64,000 nucleotides of DNA from Labilibaculum sp. (GTDB taxonomy: Bacteria > Bacteroidota > Bacteroidia > Bacteroidales > Marinifilaceae), in assembly GCA_016342745.1 (NCBI GenBank), contig JAEINT010000009.1, forward strand, positions 124,001-188,000. Reading direction: 5' to 3'. Under the pieces are notes generated by a model that saw nothing but the letters and a program-made list of their open reading frames with translations, had not been told where the DNA came from and made no database searches. A program made the translations under genes and the position numbers. Positions 43,986 through 52,009 of this stretch are shown here, in pieces (within the stretch, counting starts at the first letter, position 1; every line of letters begins with the position of its first letter).

Positions 43986-46160
43986 TTACTTATTGGTTTT
44001 CTTATCCTTGTCTTTCATCTGAGAAAGAATAAACCCACCAGCTACCAAGGCCAAACCACCAATTAATATTGGATTCATTCCAGCTTGTTTCTGAGTTGTA
44101 GCGGTCATTGGCTGCAATTGGATTTGTTCACCGTTTGGTTGTATTACCGCATTTGGAGTAATCGCATTGCTCGTAATATTTCTTGGTGAAGGCAATTTGC
44201 TTTCTGGCTTGGTTTTAGTAACCTTATTGAAAATTGCCAAATTCGTTTCCGCTCTTTCCTTTCTTTGGATCAGCTTTGCTTTTGCCTCTGGATCTAACTC
44301 ATTGGTGATCTTTTTTGAAAGATTCTCAATGTGTTTTTCCTTTGCTTTTGTGATCATTTTACCCAGACCAAGCTTTTTGAGAATCGATAGGATTGGGGCT
44401 AAAATCAAAGCAACTTTAGCCAATACCGCACCTGTTGTAGCTGTAGCAACAACGCCCAAACCTTCTTCTTTAGCAATATCCTTGTGAATATCTTTTAAGA
44501 AATCTAATCGCTCTTTTTCGTAAGCGGTCATTTTTCTAGGGGCTTTTGCAATCGGCTTTTTAACCGCTTTTCTCTGTTTGGATAATCGCTGCAATTCTTT
44601 AAACGATCTTGGTCTAATCGTGCGATGTTTAGCGCTTAATAATGCTCTTTTCTTTGCTGCGGCTGCTCTTCTTCTTCTCTTTCGTCGTCTTCTGCGACGA
44701 CCATTTAAAGAATCTAATCCATGCAAGTTTTCAATGACTGGAAGATTGGCTTTTTTGGCGGCTTTTTTCCAGGCAGTAAACAGGACTTTTCTCAGTTTAC
44801 TTTCCTTACCTCCTAAGAACTTGTACTTCTTAGCAAATTTCGCATAAGCCCGTCTGGCTTCCTTCCATTCTGCAATAGAAACACCTAGCTGTTTTGCTTC
44901 AGCTTCACTCAGTAGGCCATAACCCATTTTAATGGCTAGGTTTTTCTTGTTTCTACTTACCATAGAACGCAATACGGCTCTAATTGCAATGTTGATTGGG
45001 TTGATTTTCATCAAGAACTTGCCAACCTTTTTAAAGACACTTGTTACAGCTTTTAGGGCTTTTTTAGCGTTTTTTGCTGACCATTTACCGAACTTTTTAA
45101 CACCTCTTTTCAGCTTCTTTCTTATTTTTTTAAAGAATCCTTCCAGAGTTCCAAGTAAACCAACGGTTTCCCCTTGTTCAGTTACGTAACCATTCAAAGG
45201 TGAAAGATTTGATCTTTCCCAATTAGCCCCGTCTGTAAGCCGTACAATAATACCTTCTAAGGAATCACCTCTTTGAATTGAATCAAGAGCCTTTTGCATA
45301 TGCTCCCAATATTCTTTCTTAAAGCCTAAGCGGTGGTATTTTTCAGGGTCTAAGTGGTATTCATTTAGTGTAATTTCTAACTGTTTTTCACTTAATCCCT
45401 TTAAAGCTATTTCTTCGTTAGCTAGCTCGCTGCCTTCTAGTCCGTTTAGTTCTTCGGCTTCCTCGATTCGCTCCATTTCTAAAGCGTAATCTTCACCACT
45501 TTGGTGTAAGGAATCTAAAGCCGCTAAACCGCTAACATGGTCGTTTTCATGACCTGCTAATGTTTCAATTTGCATTTTTCTATCTTTTTTAGATGTGTAT
45601 TCAGCCTCACAATTGAACTTGTGTAAAACTGTATCGATGCAAACAGAACCAGCGATAATGTAAACATGTGAATAGGCTTTTCCATCATAACCAGCCATTC
45701 GAATTGAAAAAGGAATACCCAAACAATACAGAAGAGAACCCACGAAAATGGAATGATCATCGCAATCAGTTGGAGTGTTTGGAGTTGATCTGTTAAGCCA
45801 GATTCTAGCTGGTGTACTTAACTGTTCAACCGTGGCTAAATCCCGTTTGTACTGGATATGGTTAAAAACAAAATCCCAAATAGATTCTAAGGTTTTAGCC
45901 TTGTTTTCCTTTTTCAAATAGTTAGCCAGCTCACTAACCTGTGAATGGTGATTTTTAATGATTTCGCACATGATGGAAACGGTATCTTCCACCGTTCCCT
46001 CAGTAAATGTGCTGGTAAATTTCACCTCATTTGTTTTAATCAAATGATCGTACTTATTACCGTCTTTTATCCCCCTTACGCCCTGATTAACAATTTCACC
46101 GCCTTGCGTTTGAAATGCTACGTTTCCCTGATTATTTGTCGTTTTGAAAACGGTTTTCAT
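43986..46160 (-). CDS. Transglutaminase-like / poly-arginine / membrane protein
   Basis: The 724-aa protein has an N-terminal transglutaminase-like cysteine-protease fold: WLNRSTPNTPTDCDDHSIF (Cys about 133), then GKAYSHVYIIAG (His about 165) and an Asp-containing CIDTV. A central acidic part and a long, extremely basic stretch (about 345-560, including RRRRRRKRRRR near 488-498) follow. Hydrophobic helices lie at about 575-600 and 700-715. This combination suggests a protein that binds packaged nucleic acid while sitting in a membrane and has a peptidase or cross-linking domain. No known family with this full layout comes to mind. Confidence 0.7.
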   Translation of the reverse strand: MKTVFKTTNNQGNVAFQTQGGEIVNQGVRGIKDGNKYDHLIKTNEVKFTSTFTEGTVEDTVSIMCEIIKNHHSQVSELANYLKKENKAKTLESIWDFVFNHIQYKRDLATVEQLSTPARIWLNRSTPNTPTDCDDHSIFVGSLLYCLGIPFSIRMAGYDGKAYSHVYIIAGSVCIDTVLHKFNCEAEYTSKKDRKMQIETLAGHENDHVSGLAALDSLHQSGEDYALEMERIEEAEELNGLEGSELANEEIALKGLSEKQLEITLNEYHLDPEKYHRLGFKKEYWEHMQKALDSIQRGDSLEGIIVRLTDGANWERSNLSPLNGYVTEQGETVGLLGTLEGFFKKIRKKLKRGVKKFGKWSAKNAKKALKAVTSVFKKVGKFLMKINPINIAIRAVLRSMVSRNKKNLAIKMGYGLLSEAEAKQLGVSIAEWKEARRAYAKFAKKYKFLGGKESKLRKVLFTAWKKAAKKANLPVIENLHGLDSLNGRRRRRRKRRRRAAAAKKRALLSAKHRTIRPRSFKELQRLSKQRKAVKKPIAKAPRKMTAYEKERLDFLKDIHKDIAKEEGLGVVATATTGAVLAKVALILAPILSILKKLGLGKMITKAKEKHIENLSKKITNELDPEAKAKLIQRKERAETNLAIFNKVTKTKPESKLPSPRNITSNAITPNAVIQPNGEQIQLQPMTATTQKQAGMNPILIGGLALVAGGFILSQMKDKDKKTNK

Positions 46161-46161
46161 A

Positions 46162-46737
46162 CTACAAGTTTTTGAAAAGGTCAGTAATTAAGCTAGACGG
46201 GTTTTTAATCGCTTTGGCTACATCTTGCCATGTTCTGCTTATATCTATTTTTACACTAGGAACATTGATACTATTAACCTGTAGGTTGTCAACTTCCATA
46301 AACATTTGAAAACCACCTAATCCAGTTGTATTAAGTAGGCTGTAAATACTATCTAGAGGTATTGAGAAATGATACTTTAAAGCGGTTTTTTTGCCGCCTT
46401 CAATCTGTTTATTTGGTCTTTCCAGAGGTGTACTACCTAGTTTTATTTTTTGAGTTCCTTTTTGTAAAAAGAGGTTTACTTTATAGCTATTAAGTGTAGC
46501 TGTAAAGCCTACTTTGCTAGATAAATCAATTACGCCACCAAGTTTTACTGCACCCTTTACAAAATCAACACCTACACTAGGTAGGCCATGGGGGGCAATC
46601 TTTATTTTGCTGGTTGTGTATGCCTTTACTTTATCCTCTATTTCTACGACTTTACCCCCGATGTATGGAAGTATCCTGTCTTTAAAGGCGAAAGCGGTTA
46701 TAACACCGCCTATTAATACAATGTGTCCTGTTTTCAT
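46162..46737 (-). CDS. Membrane-anchored LEA14-like beta protein, first gene of the structural operon
   Basis: 191 aa with an N-terminal membrane helix (about 5-22) and a beta-sandwich part (SVGVDFVKGAVKLGGVIDLS, NSYKVNLFLQKGTQKIKLGS, FQMFMEVDNLQVNSINVPSV) resembling the LEA14/type-2 LEA fold. It starts the long minus-strand operon and lies 1 base from the transglutaminase-like gene. Probably a membrane-bound structural protein; the LEA-like fold is inferred from strand pattern only. Confidence 0.55.
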   Translation of the reverse strand: MKTGHIVLIGGVITAFAFKDRILPYIGGKVVEIEDKVKAYTTSKIKIAPHGLPSVGVDFVKGAVKLGGVIDLSSKVGFTATLNSYKVNLFLQKGTQKIKLGSTPLERPNKQIEGGKKTALKYHFSIPLDSIYSLLNTTGLGGFQMFMEVDNLQVNSINVPSVKIDISRTWQDVAKAIKNPSSLITDLFKNL

Positions 46738-46782
46738 GCTTCAAATATGGCAAGATCAATTCATTTAAAAACATAAGTGGCT

Positions 46783-46832
46783 GGTTTTGAATGGATTTGA
46801 CAGGATTTGACAGGGTTTGGTAGGATTTGACA
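46783..46832. repeat. Five tandem 10-bp iterons (GGATTTGACA)
   Basis: Consecutive units read GGTTTTGAAT, GGATTTGACA, GGATTTGACA, GGGTTTGGTA, GGATTTGACA with an exact 10-base period. They lie between the divergent structural operon and the zinc-knuckle gene at 46962. The period of one helical turn suggests cooperative binding of a regulator or replication protein on one face of the DNA. Confidence 0.8.
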
Positions 46833-46961
46833 GGCTAAAGCATTTGTTTTTTACCCTACTTTTAACCCGACAAAAGGGTGCTTTTTCTGATATTCTTTAT
46901 AATTTATTAATATTCAGGATGTTACCCTATAGATAAACGGTAACTAAACGGTATTAAAAAA

Positions 46962-47633
46962 ATGAAATGTGAAGTCTGTGGAAAAACGATTAGAAGAAAA
47001 AAAATTGGGAGTAAATATTGTTCTGCATACTGCGTAGGTAGGGCAAAAAGAGAGAGAGCAAAGGAGAGGGAATTTTTAAAATTAAACGGTATGGAAACCG
47101 CTTGTACGGAAAATGAACAAAAAAAAGAAAAAATGAAACAAACGGTTTATGACGAGCTTAGGACGGTCGAAAAAGAAAACTTCAATACGATCCTTGAACT
47201 AAGAGCTAGTTACGATGAAAAGATGTTGATTTTAAGAGACTTGAATCTAAAACAAGATTTTAAAATACAGAGTTTAGAAAAGGAAATACTAGATCTAAAC
47301 AGTAAACATAGCCAGCAACTAGAAGATGCTTCAAAAAGTACTACTAAGGATACGGTTCAGGCAATTACTCAAATGCCTGCTATTCAAACTGCTTTGGGTG
47401 CTTTAGCTGGTAATATTATCCCGTCTACAAACACGGGTTTAAACGGGGTTGACGGGTATAGTACTCAGGAAAAGCAAATAATTGATGCTATTCGTAGAAT
47501 GCAACCAGATGCACAGGCGCATTTATGCCAAATGCTTTATGTTTTGTTTGCAAAAACAGATCAGGAACAAATGGAGATTTTTACCTCCTTGCAAGCATTC
47601 ATGACTCAACCAAATGAGGATGACGATATTTAA
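46962..47633 (+). CDS. Zinc-knuckle coiled-coil protein, possible regulator of the structural operon
   Basis: 223 aa. The N-terminal zinc finger has CEVCGKT...KYCSAYCVGRAKRE (about 3-30). A long coiled coil (50-120) and a helical C-terminal domain with EKQIIDAIRRMQPDAQAHLC and an acidic end follow. It is divergent from the structural operon, with the 10-bp iterons between them, so it may bind them and switch on late genes. No family recognised. AAACGG words occur twice just before its start. Confidence 0.6.
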   Translation: MKCEVCGKTIRRKKIGSKYCSAYCVGRAKRERAKEREFLKLNGMETACTENEQKKEKMKQTVYDELRTVEKENFNTILELRASYDEKMLILRDLNLKQDFKIQSLEKEILDLNSKHSQQLEDASKSTTKDTVQAITQMPAIQTALGALAGNIIPSTNTGLNGVDGYSTQEKQIIDAIRRMQPDAQAHLCQMLYVLFAKTDQEQMEIFTSLQAFMTQPNEDDDI

Positions 47634-47656
47634 ACGGGATTAAACTCGTTTAAAAT

Positions 47657-47688
47657 AAAAAGCCTGAAACAAATGTTTCAGGCTTTTT
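47657..47688 (+). terminator. Terminator after the zinc-knuckle gene
   Basis: A perfect 14-bp stem AAAAAGCCTGAAAC / GTTTCAGGCTTTTT with loop AAAT, 24 bases after the stop codon. Symmetric flanks would allow termination in both directions. Confidence 0.88.
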
Positions 47689-47794
47689 CAGTTGTTAGTA
47701 TGTAGTAATAGTTTTAGGGTATTCTGTATGAAATGATCAGCAAATTATTATTGTTTAATTCAAATGTAATGAAATATATTTAACAATCAAATTA

Positions 47795-48244
47795 TTATTT
47801 AATAAGGTAATTATTTTTAATTTGATTCAATAAGCTCTTCGTGCTACTTGACTGATATGTTTTACCATTGTAATAAATTACAAAAGGACATTTTCCCTCA
47901 CTTGTTATTATTTGTTCAATTAAGAATTTTTCATTTTTCAAGATCTCTTTTACTTTTTGATTGAATTTTTGCATTTGAGTATTTACCCGATGAAAACGGA
48001 CTCGACATTTACCACTACAAAATTCTTGTTGCTTATTTTTAAAATCAAACAATTGCCCACATGCAGAACATTTTTTTCTATTTTCTTGTAACAGCAAGCC
48101 GTTACAAGAATTAACCCATTTAATCGATTTTTCTGTTTCTTCAAGAAGATTCTTATCTGAGTCCAAACCATCACCTGAAGCAATAATATTTTCAAGTTGA
48201 TCTTTTAAATGGAAGAGAATGTTTAATGTTGAGTTTTTACTCAT
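47795..48244 (-). CDS. Zinc-finger protein of unknown function
   Basis: Start at ATG 48244 (MSKNSTLN; 149 aa); a TTG three codons earlier is also open. A central zinc finger CSACGQLFDF...EFCSGKCRVRFHR (about 59-87) is flanked by a helical N-terminal part and a basic C-terminal part. The knuckle FCSGKCR is similar to those in the Rep candidate and in the protein encoded at 46962. Its promoter should lie in the inverted-repeat region 48291-48371. Confidence 0.6.
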   Translation of the reverse strand: MSKNSTLNILFHLKDQLENIIASGDGLDSDKNLLEETEKSIKWVNSCNGLLLQENRKKCSACGQLFDFKNKQQEFCSGKCRVRFHRVNTQMQKFNQKVKEILKNEKFLIEQIITSEGKCPFVIYYNGKTYQSSSTKSLLNQIKNNYLIK

Positions 48245-48290
48245 GACTATCAATTTTCAAATACTGATTGATTTTTTGTATTTGTATTCT

Positions 48291-48371
48291 TTTTAGAGTG
48301 TGCCGTTAAAAAGATATAGCAATCATTATAAAAACACCTTGTTTTGCTATATTCATTGCGACACCCTAAAA
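48291..48371. repeat. Nested inverted repeats beside the serine recombinase gene (candidate res site)
   Basis: TTTTAGAGTGT (48291-48301) pairs with ACACCCTAAAA (48361-48371) with one mismatch, and inside it ATATAGCAA (48314-48322) pairs with TTGCTATAT (48344-48352). It lies just past the 3' end of the recombinase gene. It may be the recombinase's site or an operator. Confidence 0.5.
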
Positions 48372-48405
48372 TGAATATGATTTATTTGGTCTTTTCGATT
48401 AATTA

Positions 48406-49023
48406 TTAGAAAAAACATGCTGCAAGTGTTTCTATGAATTTTTTCACTCGCTGAACAGTACTTTTAGATTTTTTCACAAGAGCTACAATTTTCATTATTG
48501 ACTTACCGTCCTCTAACAATTCGATAATATCTGCATGCTTTTCTAAAAATTGCTCATCGGTCATTTTTCCTTTTCCAGCATGTTGCTGATAAATGCCTTT
48601 TGCTTTTGCTACTGCTATACCTTGCCTTTGAGCTTCTCTGTTACTTTCATATTCCATTTCTGCAAGTGAAGCAAGTATTGAGGTAATCAGATCAAATATG
48701 AAATTGGCTTTTCCCTTTACAATGCTTACAAGGCTATATCTTAAAATCTCTATTGTACAACCTTGTTTCTTCAAAGTTTGTATTGTTGTTAGAATATCAA
48801 GCGCATTCCTACCTAATCGGCTTACATCTTCAACAATTACATAGTTTATCTCTTTATTGGCTACATCTCTTAAAAGCCTAGCGCCTTGCTTTCTTTCAGC
48901 AAAAGCAATACGACCACTTATTTTTTCAACATACCCTTTGCCTTGTATGATCTGTTCTTGTCTTTCCGTGTTTTGTTCTTCGGTGGAAGCTCTTACATAT
49001 GTTCCTTTTTTTACTTTATCCAT
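48406..49023 (-). CDS. Serine recombinase (resolvase/invertase family)
   Basis: 205 aa. The catalytic domain has the serine in TYVRASTEEQNTERQ (Ser about 13) and the motif VIVEDVSRLGRNALDIL (about 63-79). Helix E has EMEYESNREAQRQGIAVAKA and a C-terminal helix-turn-helix has KSIMKIVALVKKSKSTVQRV. This is a small resolvase. In a phage or plasmid-like element it could resolve multimers or invert a segment; no invertible gene pair is obvious here. Confidence 0.9.
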   Translation of the reverse strand: MDKVKKGTYVRASTEEQNTERQEQIIQGKGYVEKISGRIAFAERKQGARLLRDVANKEINYVIVEDVSRLGRNALDILTTIQTLKKQGCTIEILRYSLVSIVKGKANFIFDLITSILASLAEMEYESNREAQRQGIAVAKAKGIYQQHAGKGKMTDEQFLEKHADIIELLEDGKSIMKIVALVKKSKSTVQRVKKFIETLAACFF

Positions 49024-49142
49024 ATTGGGGCCAAATTTAAAGTAGGTTCATTTTCTATTGATTAGATTGGGAAAAGGTCAATACTTCCCTTGTTTTCTGG
49101 GCTCAGGATAGATTGTACCCTATTTTGAACCTGTTTTTTAAT

Positions 49143-49334
49143 TTATTCGTATTTGCTATTTAAGTCAGAAACTTTTTCGTAGATGTACTTTACCTGATTT
49201 TCGAACAAGAGCGATTGACCGTAAATTTTTTCTTGCAACTCAGGACTTAATTTTTTAATTCTTCTTCTTAATGTCGATTCAGATATACCAAGCTTTGCGG
49301 CCAGTTCGATTCTGTTCATTGTTTTATATTCCAT
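49143..49334 (-). CDS. Small helix-turn-helix protein
   Basis: 63 aa: NRIELAAKLGISESTLRRRI (about 7-26) is a clear helix-turn-helix, followed by a helical tail. The start codon overlaps the 3' end of the 44-aa zinc-ribbon gene by 11 bases. Probably a DNA-binding regulator of the early operon. Confidence 0.65.
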   Translation of the reverse strand: MEYKTMNRIELAAKLGISESTLRRRIKKLSPELQEKIYGQSLLFENQVKYIYEKVSDLNSKYE

Positions 49335-49458
49335 TTTCTTCAGGTTTAGGGGTTTTACAATCTGGACATATAAAAACTTCTCTCAGATCATACCATATGC
49401 CACAACAGTTGCAGACGTGCCAGATTTCATGATTCAATATTTTAGTTTGCTTTTTCAT
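49324..49458 (-). CDS. 44-aa zinc-ribbon protein
   Basis: The frame from ATG 49458 reads MKKQTKILNHEIWHVCNCCG and continues IWYDLREVFICPDCKTPKPE. Two C-x2-C pairs make a zinc ribbon. It overlaps both neighbours by 17 and 11 bases in the style of this operon. No family name recognised. Confidence 0.65.
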   Translation of the reverse strand: MKKQTKILNHEIWHVCNCCGIWYDLREVFICPDCKTPKPEENGI

Positions 49459-49669
49459 TGGTAGTATTATTTATCGGTTTTAAGTATCTATCGTTTAAGG
49501 TGTGTCCTACTTTTATTTTGTCTTCATTTATTAATTCCTTTATGCTTTCAGTAATTTGAGCACCTAGCTCTTTTCTTAGGTCTACCCAGACTATATGAGT
49601 CGGTGCAATCTTCTTTTTATCCTTCTCTTCTGTGAGCCTTTGCAATGTTTCAAGTACAATTTGTTTCAT
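49442..49669 (-). CDS. Small winged-helix-like protein
   Basis: 75 aa with the pattern VWVDLRKELGAQITESIKEL and NEDKIKVGHTLNDRYLKP, resembling a short winged helix where a wing follows the recognition helix. It overlaps the 3' end of the Rep-like gene by 20 bases. DNA binding is inferred; function unknown. Confidence 0.55.
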   Translation of the reverse strand: MKQIVLETLQRLTEEKDKKKIAPTHIVWVDLRKELGAQITESIKELINEDKIKVGHTLNDRYLKPINNTTNEKAN

Positions 49670-51047
49670 GGCTTAGGGTGTTGGTTAATGATTCATCTGT
49701 TTTCTTTTCAAATTCATTAAGGAAGAACCTAGCCGCTGAACCATGATACATCTTTCTGGTTCCGTTGATCGTTACTATTATCGAAGTCTTTCTACTGGGT
49801 ATTCCTTTTGTCTTTTTTCTATTAGGGTTTGTTGTCTTGGTCAACTTTAATTGGGAACCAAGTTTATCTATCAGGTTTATTATTTCTTTTTCCTTTTTGG
49901 TCTTATTGGCTTTTCGCTTTTCCGATACTTTTAGGTTGTAAGCTTTATCTCTGCATTTTCGATTGTGGGAGCAATACTTGGATTCTTTTTTCTGGTGGGA
50001 AATATCCGCTCCACAACACAAACAATATTTCTTTTCTTTTACCTCACTCTGTTCGGTTGAATCCGCACATACAATACATTGTGCATTCGTCCCCTTTTTT
50101 TCTGCGTTTTTTGTAATATTCCAGTTTTCTAAGGCTTCAAAAGTGGTGTGTTCGTCCCCTTTTTTACTGCGTGAAAAAGCTTTTAACTCCAATGAAATAA
50201 GGTCTTTTAGGATGTTTTTAATATTTCGCTTTGCGTATTGACTTATGAGCTTTTCTAGTAGTAGTTTATTTCGTTGTCTTTCTTTTCTACTTCGTTCGTC
50301 TTTAATCCACCAATCGGGATTTCGCAAGTCTTTAAACTTGCTTTTGTATTTGGCTGGAAGTCGTCTGGTAGTTTTGATTTGATCCCATTCGAAAAAGATT
50401 GTTTCATCGATGGGTTTCAGGAATTTATCTAGTATTAATCGGGTAAGTTTCTCCTTATCCAGTAGATCAGATAAGGAGTATATTTTATGAGTTTCCACCG
50501 CTCTCATACGGGTAAATTTGGATTCAACTCTTAATAATTCGGCTTGTACTTTGGATTGTTCGGCCTTATCGTAAAATTTGTAAGTGGCATTTGTTGTATT
50601 GTATGTATAGCCGTAACCCGTTTTTCCATTTAGCTCCATATCGGAGCGTTCCGATCCTCGACAATAAACAATGCTTTCTAAAAAGGTTTTGGTATCAATT
50701 TTGCATTTTGAGGTATCCAGATTTAAACCGATTTCAAAACTTTTTAATTTGGTTTTTTTAGGTTCAATTCCGAAAGCTTTTAACTGAGAAACGGCTTTTT
50801 GTAAGTCCTCATAAGTAAAGCGGTTAGCATTATTTAAACCATTATTATAAAACTTATGAATTGAACCTTTTACCTTTGCTTTTCCTCTTGGTTCAATTAC
50901 AAAATCCAAACCTTTGTAATGAGCTTTTCTACTTCCAAGCTCTTCACCTGAACCTACCGAAGTGAGTACCGAAAATTCCAGTTCTGGTATTTGTTCCCAA
51001 ACAGAAGGACTAAAATTTAAAAGCTCTATGGAAATACCGTCTATCAA
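49650..51047 (-). CDS. Rep-like protein (rolling-circle/filamentous-phage type candidate) with zinc finger
   Basis: The 465-aa frame starts at TTG 51047; no ATG is present upstream before a stop. The N-terminal part has the order known from phage/plasmid Rep proteins of the gpII/X and Rep_trans kind: GSIHKFYNNGLNNANRFTYE, then LKSFEIGLNLDTSKC, TNATYKFYDKAEQ and ELLRVESKFTRMR. A C-terminal zinc finger CLCCGADI...KYCSHNRKCRDKAY (about 360-390) is followed by a basic region. No HUH motif was found, so catalysis by tyrosine is inferred. Early-operon position and the stem-loop and direct repeats upstream fit a replication initiator. Confidence 0.6.
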   Translation of the reverse strand: MIDGISIELLNFSPSVWEQIPELEFSVLTSVGSGEELGSRKAHYKGLDFVIEPRGKAKVKGSIHKFYNNGLNNANRFTYEDLQKAVSQLKAFGIEPKKTKLKSFEIGLNLDTSKCKIDTKTFLESIVYCRGSERSDMELNGKTGYGYTYNTTNATYKFYDKAEQSKVQAELLRVESKFTRMRAVETHKIYSLSDLLDKEKLTRLILDKFLKPIDETIFFEWDQIKTTRRLPAKYKSKFKDLRNPDWWIKDERSRKERQRNKLLLEKLISQYAKRNIKNILKDLISLELKAFSRSKKGDEHTTFEALENWNITKNAEKKGTNAQCIVCADSTEQSEVKEKKYCLCCGADISHQKKESKYCSHNRKCRDKAYNLKVSEKRKANKTKKEKEIINLIDKLGSQLKLTKTTNPNRKKTKGIPSRKTSIIVTINGTRKMYHGSAARFFLNEFEKKTDESLTNTLSHETNCT

Positions 51048-51087
51048 TGTAGTTTGTTGGTGAAATATGGTGAGTTAATTGTCTTAA

Positions 51088-51188
51088 AAAGTATGTGTAT
51101 GCGTACCCTAAAGACGTGCGTTTTTGTTTTCCAGAAATGGAAATTTCAAAAAAAAATACACAATCAGAAAGTATGTGTATTCGTAACC
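51088..51188. repeat. Direct repeats and stem-loop upstream of the Rep-like gene (candidate origin)
   Basis: AAAGTATGTGTATGCGTACC (51088-51107) recurs as AAAGTATGTGTATTCGTAACC (51168-51188). Between them TTTCCA-GAAA-TGGAAA (51128-51143) forms a hairpin. Repeats plus hairpin before a Rep gene suggest a replication origin or an autoregulatory operator. Confidence 0.55.
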
Positions 51189-51244
51189 TTTTTTTCTGCG
51201 TTTTTTGCGCTGTATTGCTAATAAATTTAGCTCATGTGGTAGAT

Positions 51245-51496
51245 TTAAGAAAAACCGTTTTGCAAGCTCATAACAACAAAGTCTTTGTCAATTCCGAAGC
51301 TTCCACCTTTTAAAATATGAGTAACTTTCTTTTCGATTACTCTGCCTGTGAATGATTGAATAGAAATACTGTATTCTGCAAGAATTAAAATATCTCCAAT
51401 CTCAAAGCCTCTATCATTTTTGCGAACTTCAAAAGTTTTGGTTCCCTGAACTACTTCTTTATAATATTCAGGTAAAATTTTTAAAAGGTGTTTCAT
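51245..51496 (-). CDS. DUF3850/ASCH-like protein
   Basis: 83 aa: HLLKILPEYYKEVVQGTKTFEVRKNDRGFEIGDIL (residues 3-37, broken here as HLLKILPEYY and KTFEVRKNDRGFEIGD) then GRVIEKKVTHIL. This is the DUF3850 pattern, an ASCH-related small beta-barrel thought to bind RNA or modified nucleotides. Frequent in phages and mobile elements. Function here unknown. Confidence 0.8.
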   Translation of the reverse strand: MKHLLKILPEYYKEVVQGTKTFEVRKNDRGFEIGDILILAEYSISIQSFTGRVIEKKVTHILKGGSFGIDKDFVVMSLQNGFS

Positions 51497-51508
51497 TTTA
51501 TCTGGGCT

Positions 51509-51643
51509 TTATAGGTTTGTATAACTAATTCCGCTTATTAATAAAAACACTACTCCAACTAGAGGAATACCTCCAATAATTGAACTAATAAACCCGACTT
51601 TAGACAGGATATAAACCGTTTTATTTATTTTTTGATTTTTCAT
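51509..51643 (-). CDS. 44-aa membrane protein
   Basis: The frame from ATG 51643 (MKNQKINKTVYILSKVG) encodes one hydrophobic helix (about 17-40, SIIGGIPLVGVVFLLISG). It fits without overlap between two genes of the same operon. Function unknown. Confidence 0.5.
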   Translation of the reverse strand: MKNQKINKTVYILSKVGFISSIIGGIPLVGVVFLLISGISYTNL

Positions 51644-51672
51644 TATACTTTGTGTTTAAAGGGGGAGGGGTG

Positions 51673-51990
51673 TTAGTTTTGAGGATTAAATGTTTCATTG
51701 TAATAGATGGTGAAAACCTCTCTACTGATTACCCAATCACGACCGTCTTTAGTCATGGGTATTGGGTTAAATTCATCGACTAATCGACGGTTAAAAGTTG
51801 CTCTACTCCAACCTAATATTTTACAAACAACTGTTGATGTGAGCATGCGGCTTGCTCCACATAGTAGATCTAATTGAGCATCTAGTGTGTTGGTCTCAAT
51901 TTTATCTTTTAATTGTTTTACCTCCTTAACTAAAGCTGATAAATCAATACGACGAACCTGAACAAACTCTTCTTGTAATTCTAAATCCAT
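51673..51990 (-). CDS. Helix-turn-helix protein, excisionase-like
   Basis: 105 aa: a coiled N-terminal part, then LTSTVVCKILGWSRATFNRR (about 51-70), a helix-turn-helix with a following wing, MTKDGRDWVISREV. Size and domain fit an excisionase/HTH_17-like protein, which would assist integrase in excision. It lies in the operon driven from the repressor-controlled promoter, as expected for an excision gene. Confidence 0.7.
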   Translation of the reverse strand: MDLELQEEFVQVRRIDLSALVKEVKQLKDKIETNTLDAQLDLLCGASRMLTSTVVCKILGWSRATFNRRLVDEFNPIPMTKDGRDWVISREVFTIYYNETFNPQN

Positions 51991-52009
51991 ATTTTTTGTT
52001 TTTCGAGTT

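Noticed and set aside
44578-45189. Plus-strand frames inside 43986-46160
   Set aside because: Antisense to the lysine/arginine-rich region, which produces long leucine/phenylalanine-rich frames by codon complementarity.
46783-46832. Possible CRISPR array
   Set aside because: The repeats are 10 bases with no spacers and no cas genes are near; they are iterons or operators.
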